Part shown: piece by piece, positions 32,676 to 41,013 of the stretch
Numbering within the stretch: position 1 is the first letter of the stretch
Layout of the letters: each line of letters opens with the position of its first letter
Assembly: GCA_045539625.1 (NCBI GenBank)
Contig: JAZQFS010000028.1
Location: 45,234-109,233, forward strand
DNA: 64,000 bases
Direction: 5' to 3'
Origin: UMGS1387 sp045539625
GTDB taxonomy: Bacteria; Bacillota; Clostridia; Oscillospirales; CAG-382
Notes under the pieces: model-generated
What the model was told of the DNA's origin: nothing
Seen by the model: only the letters and a program-made list of their open reading frames with translations
The model's database searches: none
Program-made: the position numbers and the translations under genes

Positions 32676-34037
32676 TTATTTTGCAAAAAGCGTATTTATA
32701 TCTCCCGCACCCATAGTAAGAATCATATCGTCCTTTGAAGCGGTTTTCAAAAGATGCTCACGTATTTCCTCAAATGAGCTAAGACTTACGGCTCCATCAA
32801 TGAGAGAAGCCACATTGTCCGAGGACACGCCCAGCGTGTCTGTTTCACGTGCAGCATATATGGGAGCAAGCACCACCTTGTCTGCAAGGCTGAGAGAGGA
32901 AGCAAAATCATTTAATAAAGCCTTTGTTCTTGAATAGGTGTGAGGCTGGAATACGCAGATAACATTGCCCTTTGCAACAGCCTTGGCACTTTTTAATGTG
33001 GCTGTAATTTCGTCGGGATGGTGGGCATAGTCGTCTATAATCTGTGCCCCTGTGGGGTGTGTGCCGACCTTTTCAAAACGGCGTTTTACACCGCCGAAGC
33101 TTTCAAGACCTGCTTTTATTGCAGATATATCTACGCCGCAGCAAAGGGCTGCACCTGTTGCTGCAAGTGCGTTGGAGACGTTGTGAATACCCGGCACGGA
33201 AAGAGTAACGTCAAACAGCTTTTCACCGTTGCTGTATACATCAAAGCTTCCGAAGCCTGTCTTAAGGTCGATGTTTTTGGCGTAAAAGTCGGCTTGCTTT
33301 TCTATGGAAAAGTATTTAACACAGGAGGCTGTTCCTTTGGCGCTTTCAACAGCATTGCCGCAGTCAAGATTGACAATTGAAATGTTTTCGCCATTGAGAC
33401 CGGGCACATCTATGTATTGCCTGAAGGAGGCGATTACATTGTCAAGATTTCCGAAAAAGTCAACGTGGTCAAGCTCAACATTAAGTATAACCTTGATGGT
33501 TGGATACATGGAGTGATATGAGTTTTTGTATTCGCAGGCTTCAAACACAACATTTTCGCCGCCTCCGATGCAGTAGGTTGAGCCAAGAGACGGTATCACG
33601 GCACCGCCCAAGACGGTGCTGTCATTTTCGGCTTTCAGCATAATTTCCGCAAGCATACCTGTTGTTGTGGATTTGCCGTGTGTGCCTGCTACGCCAACCG
33701 AGTGAGTGTATTTTGAAGTGATAGCACCCAAAAGCTCGGCTCTTGTGATAAGACGGATATTTTTGTTTCTTGCCATAACAAGAACCTCGTCGTCCTGTTT
33801 GATGGCTGCTGTGTAAACCACGGTATCAACGCCGTCAAGACATACATCGCCGTAAGAATAGTGAACGGGAATACCTTTTTCTTCAAGCATGGCAGTCACA
33901 CCGCTTTTTTTGAAATCGTAGCCCGAAACTCTTTTTCCCTCGCTTTTGAGTATAAGCGCAAGTGATGACATACTCACGCCGCCTATGCCTGCAAAGTATA
34001 CGTTTTTTATGGTTGATAAATCAATTGCCTGTGGCAT
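32676..34037 (-). CDS. murC: UDP-N-acetylmuramate--L-alanine ligase
   Basis: Adds L-alanine to UDP-MurNAc, the first step of the peptide stem of peptidoglycan. The protein has 453 residues, normal for MurC. Seen: the N-terminal UDP-binding loop FAGIGGVSMSSLA, the ATP loop VGVAGTHGKSTTTGM near residue 110, VFEACEYKNSYHSM with the catalytic Glu and the carbamylated-Lys region, DHVDFFG and the C-terminal IDDYAHHPDEI block. It lies alone, away from the dcw cluster, and is divergent from spoVG, with 92 bases between the starts. Confidence 0.97.
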   Translation of the reverse strand: MPQAIDLSTIKNVYFAGIGGVSMSSLALILKSEGKRVSGYDFKKSGVTAMLEEKGIPVHYSYGDVCLDGVDTVVYTAAIKQDDEVLVMARNKNIRLITRAELLGAITSKYTHSVGVAGTHGKSTTTGMLAEIMLKAENDSTVLGGAVIPSLGSTYCIGGGENVVFEACEYKNSYHSMYPTIKVILNVELDHVDFFGNLDNVIASFRQYIDVPGLNGENISIVNLDCGNAVESAKGTASCVKYFSIEKQADFYAKNIDLKTGFGSFDVYSNGEKLFDVTLSVPGIHNVSNALAATGAALCCGVDISAIKAGLESFGGVKRRFEKVGTHPTGAQIIDDYAHHPDEITATLKSAKAVAKGNVICVFQPHTYSRTKALLNDFASSLSLADKVVLAPIYAARETDTLGVSSDNVASLIDGAVSLSSFEEIREHLLKTASKDDMILTMGAGDINTLFAK

Positions 34038-34129
34038 ATAAACGCCGCCTTTCGGAGTTTTGTCTTTGATGTATAAAATGCCCTGTGTCGGGAAAACTCA
34101 ATATATACCGACAACAAGGAGGAATAATT

Positions 34130-34408
34130 GTGCAGATAACAGATGTAAAAATCAGAAAAACTTTTGATGATAAGCCTCTGAAGGCAATTCTTTCCGTCAC
34201 CTTCGACGATTGCCTTGCCCTTCATGACGTTAAAATCATCAATGCCGATAACCGCTTTTTTGTGGTTATGCCAAGCCGAAAAAACAAGGACGGAAGCTAT
34301 AAGGATATAGTTCATCCCATTAACTCCCGCTTTCGTGCGGAAATTGAGGATAAGGTGCTTTCGGCTTACAGAGATAACCTGAAAGAGTTAAGCTATGCAG
34401 AACGGTGA
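34130..34408 (+). CDS. spoVG: Septation regulator SpoVG
   Basis: Small nucleic-acid-binding regulator of 92 residues, involved in septation, sporulation and virulence-gene control in Firmicutes. Seen: the family start QITDVKIRK, the HDVKIINADNRFFVVMPSRK core and DIVHPINSRFRAEIEDKVL near the end. The start is GTG at 34130 with AAGGAGG at 34116-34122; an upstream ATG at 34085 would add 15 unlike residues and is rejected. A terminator hairpin overlaps the last codons. Its presence supports a sporulating or ancestrally sporulating Clostridium relative. Confidence 0.94.
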   Translation: MQITDVKIRKTFDDKPLKAILSVTFDDCLALHDVKIINADNRFFVVMPSRKNKDGSYKDIVHPINSRFRAEIEDKVLSAYRDNLKELSYAER

Positions 34409-34426
34409 TAAGCCGTTCTTTTTTTA
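34399..34426 (+). terminator. Terminator of spoVG, overlapping its 3' end
   Basis: AGAACGG (34399-34405) pairs with CCGTTCT (34413-34419), then T-run. The left arm lies within the last codons of spoVG, and the stop codon is in the loop. Confidence 0.85.
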
Positions 34427-34480
34427 GTTAGTTTGTGTGAGGTTTTCTGCTGCTTTTCTTGAAAGAAAAGTAGCCAAAAG

Positions 34481-34505
34481 AACTTTATTTTGGCTGTCGC
34501 CGTTC
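34481..34505 (-). repeat. 25-base interspersed repeat, second copy
   Basis: Exact reverse complement of 24116-24140, just upstream on the map of the SRP RNA 3' end and after the spoVG terminator. Adjacent CTTTTCTTGAAAGAAAAG (about 34453-34470) is a perfect hairpin. Both copies lie in gene-free DNA. Confidence 0.6.
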
Positions 34506-34564
34506 CTGAAATTATGTTGGAGATGGTAGTGTTTGCTTTTTCCTTTCAGCAAAGAGAAAGTAAG

Positions 34565-34865
34565 TGCGGTATAAAGCAAGATCACACACCGAAAAATCGA
34601 ATCAGAGCCGACAAACGTCCTTTGTAGGGATTACTCAGCTCAGGTTTGCTTACGGCACATCATCCGTATCACTTAATGCTGCTCGGTTCCCCGCCTGACA
34701 TGGTTCATGAGGGATAATTGCGTAAGGCCCAAGCCTCAACACAACACCTACATGACAGCTGAGTCGAAGCTGACCCTCAAATCCGGAATCCATCTCTGCT
34801 ATAGCGGATTTCAGATATAGGACGCCGCTACTGTCCCGACTGGTGTGACCTTGCTTTATACCGCA
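34565..34865 (-). ncRNA. ffs: Signal recognition particle RNA (large, Bacillus type)
   Basis: RNA scaffold of the SRP, which with Ffh targets nascent membrane proteins. About 300 bases. On the - strand the domain IV signature CATGTCAGG, CGG, GGAA tetraloop, CCG, AGCAGC is complete (tetraloop at 34687-34690), followed by ATTAAGTG and GATGATGTGCCG. The closing stem CGGTATAAAGCAAG/CTTGCTTTATACCG pairs the two ends, and the size gives an Alu domain as in Bacillus scRNA rather than the 114-base E. coli 4.5S form. The 5' and 3' ends are set from the closing stem and may be off by a few bases. Confidence 0.95.
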
Positions 34866-34899
34866 ACGTCAACGCTATTGAATTTTTCAAAGAAAAAGC

Positions 34900-34981
34900 A
34901 AAAGAATAATATTACTTTTTCCTGCACGAATAGAAGTATACCACATCTTTTGCAAAAAATCAATAGTAATATTATTCTTTT
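34900..34981. repeat. 17-bp perfect inverted repeat around the SRP RNA promoter
   Basis: AAAAGAATAATATTACT (34900-34916) and its exact complement AGTAATATTATTCTTTT (34965-34981), 48 bases apart. The arms straddle the promoter at 34935-34963: one touches the -35 side, the other lies in the 5' leader of the transcript. It may be an operator pair or a bounded mobile relic. The RNA leader carries only one arm, so the arms cannot pair within the transcript. Confidence 0.75.
34935..34963 (-). promoter_or_regulatory. Promoter of the SRP RNA
   Basis: On the - strand: TTGATT (34958-34963), 17-base spacer, TATACT (34935-34940). The predicted start near 34928 leaves about 60 bases of leader before the SRP closing stem, so the precursor would need 5' processing. 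Confidence 0.75.
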
Positions 34982-34997
34982 AACAATTTAGTCTTTA

Positions 34998-35954
34998 TTA
35001 AATGTTAATGCACTTTCCGCTGTCGGCAGCCTCTCTTGCTTTGAGAGCTACCTTTGTGATGTAAAGGCTTTCTTCCATGGAAACGCCCACATCCTTGCCT
35101 GAGACTCTTTCAAGGAAAAGTGCAAACACGTCCTGTTTTGGAAGCATTTCAAGCTCACGTGTACCGTTTTCGTCAATTATTGTAACCTTGCCGCATTGAT
35201 ATTCAACAATGCCTTTTGTGCCAACAACTCTTATTCTGTCATCGTCGTGAGTGCTTGCCGAGGACGGTCTGAAGTAGTCTGCTGTAACCGTGGCAATTGC
35301 GCCGTTTTCCATGGTGAAGATGCAGGCAGAGGTTGTTTCAAGGTCGCCGTAGCCGTTGTTTACGCTGTTGTCGGCAGTGGCGATAACGGATTTGAACTTA
35401 AGCCCGCTTGCGGCATAAATCCAATGGATTGCGTGAATACCAACCCAAGGTATGATGCCTCCGAAGGTGTTTTTGTCCTTGAAGAAATCGGGACGAGAGC
35501 CTAATTTGTAGCTCTTTCTGCCATTGAGCATACGAATTTCTCCGATGCTCTTTACAGCTTCCCTCAAAGTCACACACCAAGCCTCATAGGTGATGCCGAA
35601 CATGGCGCTGACAAAAGCCTTTGAAGCGGTGGTTTCAATCTTTTCAAGCTCCTCATAGCTTGTGGCAAGAGGTTTTTCGCTGAAAACGTAAATGTTACGC
35701 TTTAAGCATTCAATAGTATAATATGAATTAAGGTCAAATCTTGTGTTTATGATTGCAACGTCGGGACACAATGCCAAAAGCTCATCAAAAGATGCACATA
35801 CGGGAGCATCAATGCCTTTGGCTGTAAGGCTGTTCTGTACGCCCTGCATATTTTCGCCGTCAAAGCCTGAAAGAACGCCGACAACCTCGTTCTTGACGAT
35901 TTCTGCACCTGCATAGCCCCAGTGACCGTTACAGCCGATAATACATATCTTCAT
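34998..35954 (-). CDS. Gfo/Idh/MocA family oxidoreductase
   Basis: NAD(P)-dependent dehydrogenase-like protein of 318 residues. Seen: an N-terminal Rossmann fold opening with ICIIGCNGHWGYAG, the EKP motif as FSEKPLATS near residue 93 (Lys is the usual catalytic residue), and a C-terminal alpha/beta substrate domain with WVGIHAIHWIYAASG. Family members oxidise sugars, inositols or sugar acids, usually intracellularly. Last of three co-directional genes; 11 bases after the other oxidoreductase. The first Rossmann motif GCNGHWG departs from the usual GxGxxG. Substrate unknown. Confidence 0.88.
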   Translation of the reverse strand: MKICIIGCNGHWGYAGAEIVKNEVVGVLSGFDGENMQGVQNSLTAKGIDAPVCASFDELLALCPDVAIINTRFDLNSYYTIECLKRNIYVFSEKPLATSYEELEKIETTASKAFVSAMFGITYEAWCVTLREAVKSIGEIRMLNGRKSYKLGSRPDFFKDKNTFGGIIPWVGIHAIHWIYAASGLKFKSVIATADNSVNNGYGDLETTSACIFTMENGAIATVTADYFRPSSASTHDDDRIRVVGTKGIVEYQCGKVTIIDENGTRELEMLPKQDVFALFLERVSGKDVGVSMEESLYITKVALKAREAADSGKCINI

Positions 35955-35965
35955 TTTATCACCAA

Positions 35966-37141
35966 TTATTCCTTTATACCGCCGAATTGTGTGTAGTTTG
36001 TCATATCAATAAGCTTGTCGGGGTTGTACAGAGAGGGCATTTCGCCTGTCTGATACGTCTTTTCAAGCATTTCCTCAAGACCTGCAACTGCCTTGCAATC
36101 ATTGATAATCTCGTACTTTTCAAAAACAGAGGGCTTGTAAAATTCGCTTACGGCGTTGATGCACTTTAAGTGGGACATTGCCGTGTCAACGGTGCAGACG
36201 GGCTTTGCATTGCCCCTTACTATGTCAAGAGCCATCCATAGCTTGTTGCTTCTGTGCTGACTTGTTGCACCGTAGCTTATTTCTCTGCCGTCCTTCATAA
36301 CAGCCTTGATTGCGTTGTCGTCGCCGCATTCTTCAATATAGATTGTGCCGTTTTCAAACTCACAGCGTATTCTTGGCTGAACGTTGGTGCCGCAGGCATG
36401 AGTAGCGCAGAATTTCAGCACTGCACCGCCTGTTGTTTCAACCTGTATAAAGGCTGTGTCGTAGGTTTCGATGTCGTTTGCTCTGTAAACCGATGCACCC
36501 AGCGTTTTGGGTACGGCACAGGTGTCAATTTTGTCACCTAACATGAAAAACATATTGTGCAGATAGTGTGCACAGGCGTTCATTGCAATGCTGTCAAGGA
36601 GAATCTTGCCGTCAATTGTAGCCTTTGCCGCCCAGGGACGTGCAAAATATACGCTGTTTCTGGGCCAACAGATTGTTGCAACCATCTCACGGCACTTGCC
36701 GAATACGCCGTCAATTATATCCTGCTTCATTTTGAGAATACTCGGCGCGTGGGAAAGCTGGAAGCCGATGCTTAAGTTTCTGCCTGTCTTTTCGGCACAT
36801 GCCTTCATTCTTTCTGCTTCCTGTATTGTGGGAGAGGTGGGCTTTTCGCACATTACGTCGCTTCCGTGTTCCATACAGTAGCAGCACTGGTCTGCGTGAA
36901 GGTGTATGGGGGTTGAGATTATCGCAAGGTCAGCCGAGTGCTTTGCATAAAATTCCTCAAGAGTGCTGTAAACGGGAATTTTACGTTCTTCAATTCTGTC
37001 CTTGAGTCTGCTGTTTTGCATAAAAGGCTCGACAATGCCTTCCACATAACAGCCTCTCTGTTGGCCTTCATTAAGAATGGGTTCGGCTGAAACAGCACCG
37101 TAGCCGCCGACTCCCACAAGGAGAATGGAAATGTTTTTCAT
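35966..37141 (-). CDS. Gfo/Idh/MocA family oxidoreductase
   Basis: Second member of the same family, 391 residues. Seen: Rossmann motif LLVGVGGYGAV near residue 6, the EKP motif as MCEKPTSPTIQEA near residue 99 with the catalytic-type Lys, SIGFQLSHAPSILKMK, and a C-terminal domain with long beta strands. It is larger and clearly diverged from its neighbour, so the pair is unlikely to be a recent duplication. It lies between the 575-residue unknown protein (33 bases upstream) and the 318-residue oxidoreductase (11 bases downstream). The two enzymes may act on successive forms of one sugar (inference). Confidence 0.88.
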   Translation of the reverse strand: MKNISILLVGVGGYGAVSAEPILNEGQQRGCYVEGIVEPFMQNSRLKDRIEERKIPVYSTLEEFYAKHSADLAIISTPIHLHADQCCYCMEHGSDVMCEKPTSPTIQEAERMKACAEKTGRNLSIGFQLSHAPSILKMKQDIIDGVFGKCREMVATICWPRNSVYFARPWAAKATIDGKILLDSIAMNACAHYLHNMFFMLGDKIDTCAVPKTLGASVYRANDIETYDTAFIQVETTGGAVLKFCATHACGTNVQPRIRCEFENGTIYIEECGDDNAIKAVMKDGREISYGATSQHRSNKLWMALDIVRGNAKPVCTVDTAMSHLKCINAVSEFYKPSVFEKYEIINDCKAVAGLEEMLEKTYQTGEMPSLYNPDKLIDMTNYTQFGGIKE

Positions 37142-37174
37142 ATGTATACGACCTTTCGTTATTAAATGTCGGCT

Positions 37175-38902
37175 TTATTTTGTGTAAGTATCAATTTTGT
37201 TAAAGTCCATTACATAGGTCTTGCCGCCTGAGATTACTTCAACCACACCCTCACCCCATACGGATTTTACCCAAGGAGTGTCATACACGTTGGCATAGGG
37301 ATATGCGTTTTCCTTGCCGTCCACGGTATTGTGGAAAGGTCTTGAAACGCTGAGGTTGTCAAATTCAAACACCATGTTGTCTTCGTCAAAGCTGATGTGA
37401 AGCTTTTTCATTGCTTCGATAAATGCATCAAAGCTGCCGTAGTCCTTTTCAAGTCCCACTCTTACCGCCCATGCGTTCTTTCTGCCCACGGATTTGATTT
37501 CGTCACGTCCGAATTCGCTTTCAACGCCTACAGAATAGGGCTTTGCAACGTAAACAAATACGTAGCGGCAGTCCTTCTTTAAGAATACACCGTTTGTCTC
37601 ATACTTTATTGCATCGTACTTGTGAGGCTCAAAGAACATATGGGTGTAGTCGTCCTCTTTTTCCTTTTCGATGTTGTAAACGGTAATGCAGGTGTCCTTT
37701 GTGGCATAGGAGTTGTTGCAGCAGCAGTGAATGTCACCTGTCCATCTGTTGTGCTCGCCGCAGTGACCGGGGTGATGTGAGAAAAGCTTTGTTGCCTCAA
37801 CCTCGTCTTCACAGGGGAGCCAGAGTGTCCACTCAACCTGCTGGTGATGGGCATAACCGCCGTCATAGGGGTACTTTTCGGGATAAAAGTCCTGATGGTT
37901 GATTGCGCCTATTGTGTATTCGTCACAGAGATAGGTGTATTTATTAATACAGCCTGCCTTATTGATATCGTCTAATTTTTCCCAATCGGGAGTATTGCCT
38001 TCCCAGGCATACATTGAGTGGAGATTCTTTCTCTCGTAAACCTCGCAAGGGTACTGTCTTTGGCGGTAAGTGTCAAGCACCCATTCATCGGGGAATGCGG
38101 GAGCAATGACAAAGTTTAAGTTATAACAAGGCTCCATATCAATGTACTGCTTTCTGAAGCGTTCCTTTGCGGTGCTTGTATAAGGACCGGGATAGCTTCT
38201 TCCTCTTGCACCTGCACTGTAGCCGAACTTGTCGATGTTGTTGAACATTTCAAGGGCGATAAGGTTAACCATCATATGACCGAGAGACTGTATTTCTTTG
38301 TCCTCGGCATAGCAGTCAAGCATTGAAACCATCATCATATCTTCGCCCAGATAGCCTGATGAGTCAAATTCACCGAAGCCGTACTTTGCACGCCATGAAA
38401 GAAAGTCAATAAGCCACTTTTTGTCAATTGCAAGTGCTTCTTCAGCCGTAAGTCCGTACTGCTTGAAGGTTTCGCCCTTGTAGAACTGTGCGGCAAGATA
38501 ACGGGCGATGTGCATCATCATATGGTGATTTTCGCTTCCGTACATACTTGTAAAGTCTCTTTCAAGTAAAAACTGCTTTACAAGACGCTTTGTTTCGTCT
38601 TCGTATTTGTCGTAGCACAGATAAAGACTTGTTGCAAGGCGAATTGCCGCAAAGTCATTTTCACCTCTCACATCTCTGCCGTGAATATGGGGAAGGTCCA
38701 TATACAAAGCAGTTCTGCGGATACAAGCGTTTGCGTTTGCTCTTTCCTTGTCGCCCATAAGTGAAACGATACTTTTGTGACCGTAAAGGTCGCAGTTGTC
38801 GGGGTCTTCTACCACAACACCGTTTTCGACAAGAGGGAGCTCAATTTCCTCCACGCACATTTCGAGACATTTTTTCAGTAATTCTTTTACGCTTTCTTTC
38901 AT
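37175..38902 (-). CDS. Uncharacterised 575-aa protein, probable alpha/alpha-barrel carbohydrate enzyme
   Basis: No signal peptide, so cytoplasmic. The N-terminal two-thirds are helix-rich with the block MYGSENHHMMMHIARYLAAQ near residue 125, followed by FLSWRAKYGFGEFDSSGY and ARGRSYPGPYTS; the C-terminal third is beta-rich. The S-E-N-H-H pattern followed by a YLA helix resembles polysaccharide lyase-like and glycoside hydrolase-like alpha/alpha toroids, but I cannot name the family. The frame is open 75 bases further upstream; the ATG at 38902 with AAGGAGAA is preferred. First gene of an operon with two oxidoreductases, behind its own promoter. Catabolism of an unusual saccharide is the best reading. 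Confidence 0.7.
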   Translation of the reverse strand: MKESVKELLKKCLEMCVEEIELPLVENGVVVEDPDNCDLYGHKSIVSLMGDKERANANACIRRTALYMDLPHIHGRDVRGENDFAAIRLATSLYLCYDKYEDETKRLVKQFLLERDFTSMYGSENHHMMMHIARYLAAQFYKGETFKQYGLTAEEALAIDKKWLIDFLSWRAKYGFGEFDSSGYLGEDMMMVSMLDCYAEDKEIQSLGHMMVNLIALEMFNNIDKFGYSAGARGRSYPGPYTSTAKERFRKQYIDMEPCYNLNFVIAPAFPDEWVLDTYRQRQYPCEVYERKNLHSMYAWEGNTPDWEKLDDINKAGCINKYTYLCDEYTIGAINHQDFYPEKYPYDGGYAHHQQVEWTLWLPCEDEVEATKLFSHHPGHCGEHNRWTGDIHCCCNNSYATKDTCITVYNIEKEKEDDYTHMFFEPHKYDAIKYETNGVFLKKDCRYVFVYVAKPYSVGVESEFGRDEIKSVGRKNAWAVRVGLEKDYGSFDAFIEAMKKLHISFDEDNMVFEFDNLSVSRPFHNTVDGKENAYPYANVYDTPWVKSVWGEGVVEVISGGKTYVMDFNKIDTYTK

Positions 38903-38943
38903 AGTGAATTTCTCCTTTTCCACCAAATAATACCACATATTAA

Positions 38944-38972
38944 TTATAATACTTGCGTTTTTTGATTTCAAC
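38944..38972 (-). promoter_or_regulatory. Promoter of the carbohydrate operon
   Basis: On the - strand: TTGAAA (38967-38972), 17-base spacer, TATAAT (38944-38949), about 40 bases before the start at 38902. No clear operator or catabolite-control cre site was recognised nearby. Confidence 0.8.
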
Positions 38973-39005
38973 AACAATTGAACTTGTTTTCACCTGTTTA
39001 TACAA

Positions 39006-39482
39006 TTATTGCACCATCAGGTATATATTTTCCTCGGAATGAACAAGCTTGTCGCCTTCGTAAACAAGCTTCAGCGAGAAAAACGGCACGTTGTCTTCAA
39101 GAAGCTTAAAAAAGATTTTGTCGCCTTCCCATATTGGCAGGCTGTATACATCTTTTTTGTCAACCCATTCAAGAGTGCCCTCGTCACATTCTTTAAGCTC
39201 TCCCGAAAAATCACAGCCTGTAAAAAGATGCATATACTCCGTGATGTCGCCGTAAACAAAGGTTACAATGCCTCGGTAACGCAGATTGCTTGCCGTAAGT
39301 CCCGTTTCTTCGAGTGTTTCACGCTTTGCACATTCTTCGGGGCTTTCTCCGAACTCAAATTTTCCGCCTACTCCCAACCATTTGTCTTTGTTTAAATCCT
39401 TTTCCTTTTTTACTCTGTGGAGCATAAGATACCTGCCGTCTTTTTCAAGGTAAACAAGACTTGAATTTATAACAGTATTCAA
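39006..39482 (-). CDS. Nudix hydrolase (8-oxo-dGTP diphosphatase-like)
   Basis: Pyrophosphohydrolase of 158 residues. Seen: the complete Nudix box GGKFEFGESPEECAKRETLEE (short form: GGKFEFGE near residue 39, RETLEETG at about 54) with the metal-binding Glu set. The start NTVINSSLVYLEKDGRYLML and the C-terminal half resemble MutT-like 8-oxo-dGTP diphosphatases of Firmicutes, but Nudix substrates cannot be read from sequence with confidence. Its start overlaps the DUF523 stop by four bases, so they are coupled. The carbohydrate operon promoter lies 34 bases beyond its 3' end. Confidence 0.9.
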   Translation of the reverse strand: MNTVINSSLVYLEKDGRYLMLHRVKKEKDLNKDKWLGVGGKFEFGESPEECAKRETLEETGLTASNLRYRGIVTFVYGDITEYMHLFTGCDFSGELKECDEGTLEWVDKKDVYSLPIWEGDKIFFKLLEDNVPFFSLKLVYEGDKLVHSEENIYLMVQ

Positions 39483-39931
39483 TTTTCTTCCTCCAAAAAC
39501 TCCAATATTTCCTCCACCTGCTTTTCGGAGAACACCCTTATTCCGTGTTCCTTCACAAGAGAAGCCGTAATGCCGTCTCCGTCTGTCAGCTTTCCCGAAA
39601 ATGTACCGTCATAAACCCAACCGCTTCCGCAGGAGGGACTTTTGGCTTTGAGGATTGCAGCCTTACAGCCGTGTTTCAATGCTGTATCAAGAGCTGCTTT
39701 TGCACCTTTGCGGAAATTATCCGTAACATCTGTGCCGTCCGACATATAAACTCTGCCGTCACGTATCTCGCTTGGAAGCCTCGGCGTGGGCAAGCCGCCC
39801 GATACCTCGGGACATACGTCGATGAGACTGCACTTTTCCTTTATCCTGTCCAATTGCCCGATGCTGTTTCCTTTGCCGTCGTATCGGCACTTTTCTCCCA
39901 ACAGACATCGGCTTATAAGTATGTTTATCAA
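39479..39931 (-). CDS. DUF523 family protein
   Basis: Cytoplasmic protein of 150 residues in the DUF523 family. Seen: the opening ILISRCLLGEKCRYDGKGN, the CPEVSGGLPTPR block near residue 40 and the KSPSCGSGWVYDG motif near residue 96, with conserved cysteines in each. DUF523 occurs alone or fused to other domains (for example with DUF1722); its chemistry is unknown, though the conserved cysteines suggest a metal or thiol role. Coupled to the downstream Nudix gene. The 39932-40112 gap holds a TTGCGTGCA/TGCACGCAA inverted repeat (about 40060-40110) and AT-rich promoter-like sequence. Confidence 0.9.
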   Translation of the reverse strand: MINILISRCLLGEKCRYDGKGNSIGQLDRIKEKCSLIDVCPEVSGGLPTPRLPSEIRDGRVYMSDGTDVTDNFRKGAKAALDTALKHGCKAAILKAKSPSCGSGWVYDGTFSGKLTDGDGITASLVKEHGIRVFSEKQVEEILEFLEEEN

Positions 39932-40112
39932 TTTCTGACCTCCCGACTGTCAGGAGCGTAAAACTCTGTTTTTGTTTTCTTGCCTCAATTGTATAATAAG
40001 AATCAGGAAAATGCTATAATAATGTTGCTTTGTTTTATGTAAATCTTGCTTTTCGGACTTTTGCGTGCAGCCTTTTGCGGGGGTGCCTTCCTGTATTGCA
40101 CGCAAGATAAGT

Positions 40113-40991
40113 CTACGCCCGTTTTGTGTTGAGAAGAATAATTGCAAAAAGAGTCAAAGCGATGCCGAAAACCATGGGAAGCGTCATACTCTCGCCCATA
40201 AAAAAGCCGAAAACACACGCCGAAACAGGCTCGGCATATGCCATAATGGACGCCTTGGACGGGCTTGTACCCGACAAACCCTTTGTGTACAGTAAAAAGG
40301 GAAGAACAGCCGTTATAAGTCCCGTGGCTACTATTGCGAGAATAAGAAGCGAGGGCTTTTCAACCTGACATGCTGTTTTGCCAAGGTTTGTGACAAAAGC
40401 GAGAATGACAGAAGAAAGTCCTGCAAAAAAGAATGAGTAAAAGGTAACGGTATAGGGGTGATGCTTTTTAAGGGCAACAGTTCCGAAAATGCTGTAAAGA
40501 GCATAGGCAATACCAGAAAGCACGCCGAAAACAAGACCGCCGGGAGTTGAATAACCGGGCTCGGAAATACTTACAAGACAGCAGCCCGCAAAGGCTATAA
40601 CAAGACATATAACCTTGTGAAGCGTCAGCTTTTCGCCCAGAAAAATGCAGGACAGCAGCATAACGATAAAGGGCGCGGTGTAAAGCAAAACCGCCGAAAT
40701 TGACATTGAAGTGCCGCTGCTTATTGAAGCAAAGTAAAACACGGTCATAAGAAAAATGCTGAGTATTCCGTTGCACATCAGAAGAATTGTATCCTTTGCT
40801 TTTATTTTAAGCAGTGACCTGTCATAAAAAAGCAGAAATAAAAATAAAATTACCGCCGCACTCATCATACGCAGACTTGCCGCCTGAAGTGAATCAAAGC
40901 CGAAAAAGTCGGTGAGAAGATGGACGAAAACACCCATGCTTCCCCACAGTATTCCTGCAAGTAAAATAAGAATTGAATTTTTAAGTTTCAC
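40113..40991 (-). CDS. EamA/DMT family transporter
   Basis: Membrane protein of 292 residues with about ten hydrophobic helices arranged as two EamA repeats. Seen: the start LLAGILWGSMGVFVHLL, the first-half FYFASISSGTSMSISAVLLY block and the second-half VATGLITAVLPFLLYTKGL and KASIMAYAEPVSACVFGFFM segments, typical of drug/metabolite exporters. The substrate is unknown. It lies 22 bases after the radical SAM gene in the same direction and may share its transcript. Confidence 0.92.
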   Translation of the reverse strand: MKLKNSILILLAGILWGSMGVFVHLLTDFFGFDSLQAASLRMMSAAVILFLFLLFYDRSLLKIKAKDTILLMCNGILSIFLMTVFYFASISSGTSMSISAVLLYTAPFIVMLLSCIFLGEKLTLHKVICLVIAFAGCCLVSISEPGYSTPGGLVFGVLSGIAYALYSIFGTVALKKHHPYTVTFYSFFFAGLSSVILAFVTNLGKTACQVEKPSLLILAIVATGLITAVLPFLLYTKGLSGTSPSKASIMAYAEPVSACVFGFFMGESMTLPMVFGIALTLFAIILLNTKRA

Positions 40992-41013
40992 CTTTTACAC
41001 CTCTTGTGTTTTG

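Noticed and set aside
40046..40112. TTGCGTGCA/TGCACGCAA as a terminator of the DMT gene
   Set aside because: The loop is about 30 bases and no T-run follows; noted as an inverted repeat only.
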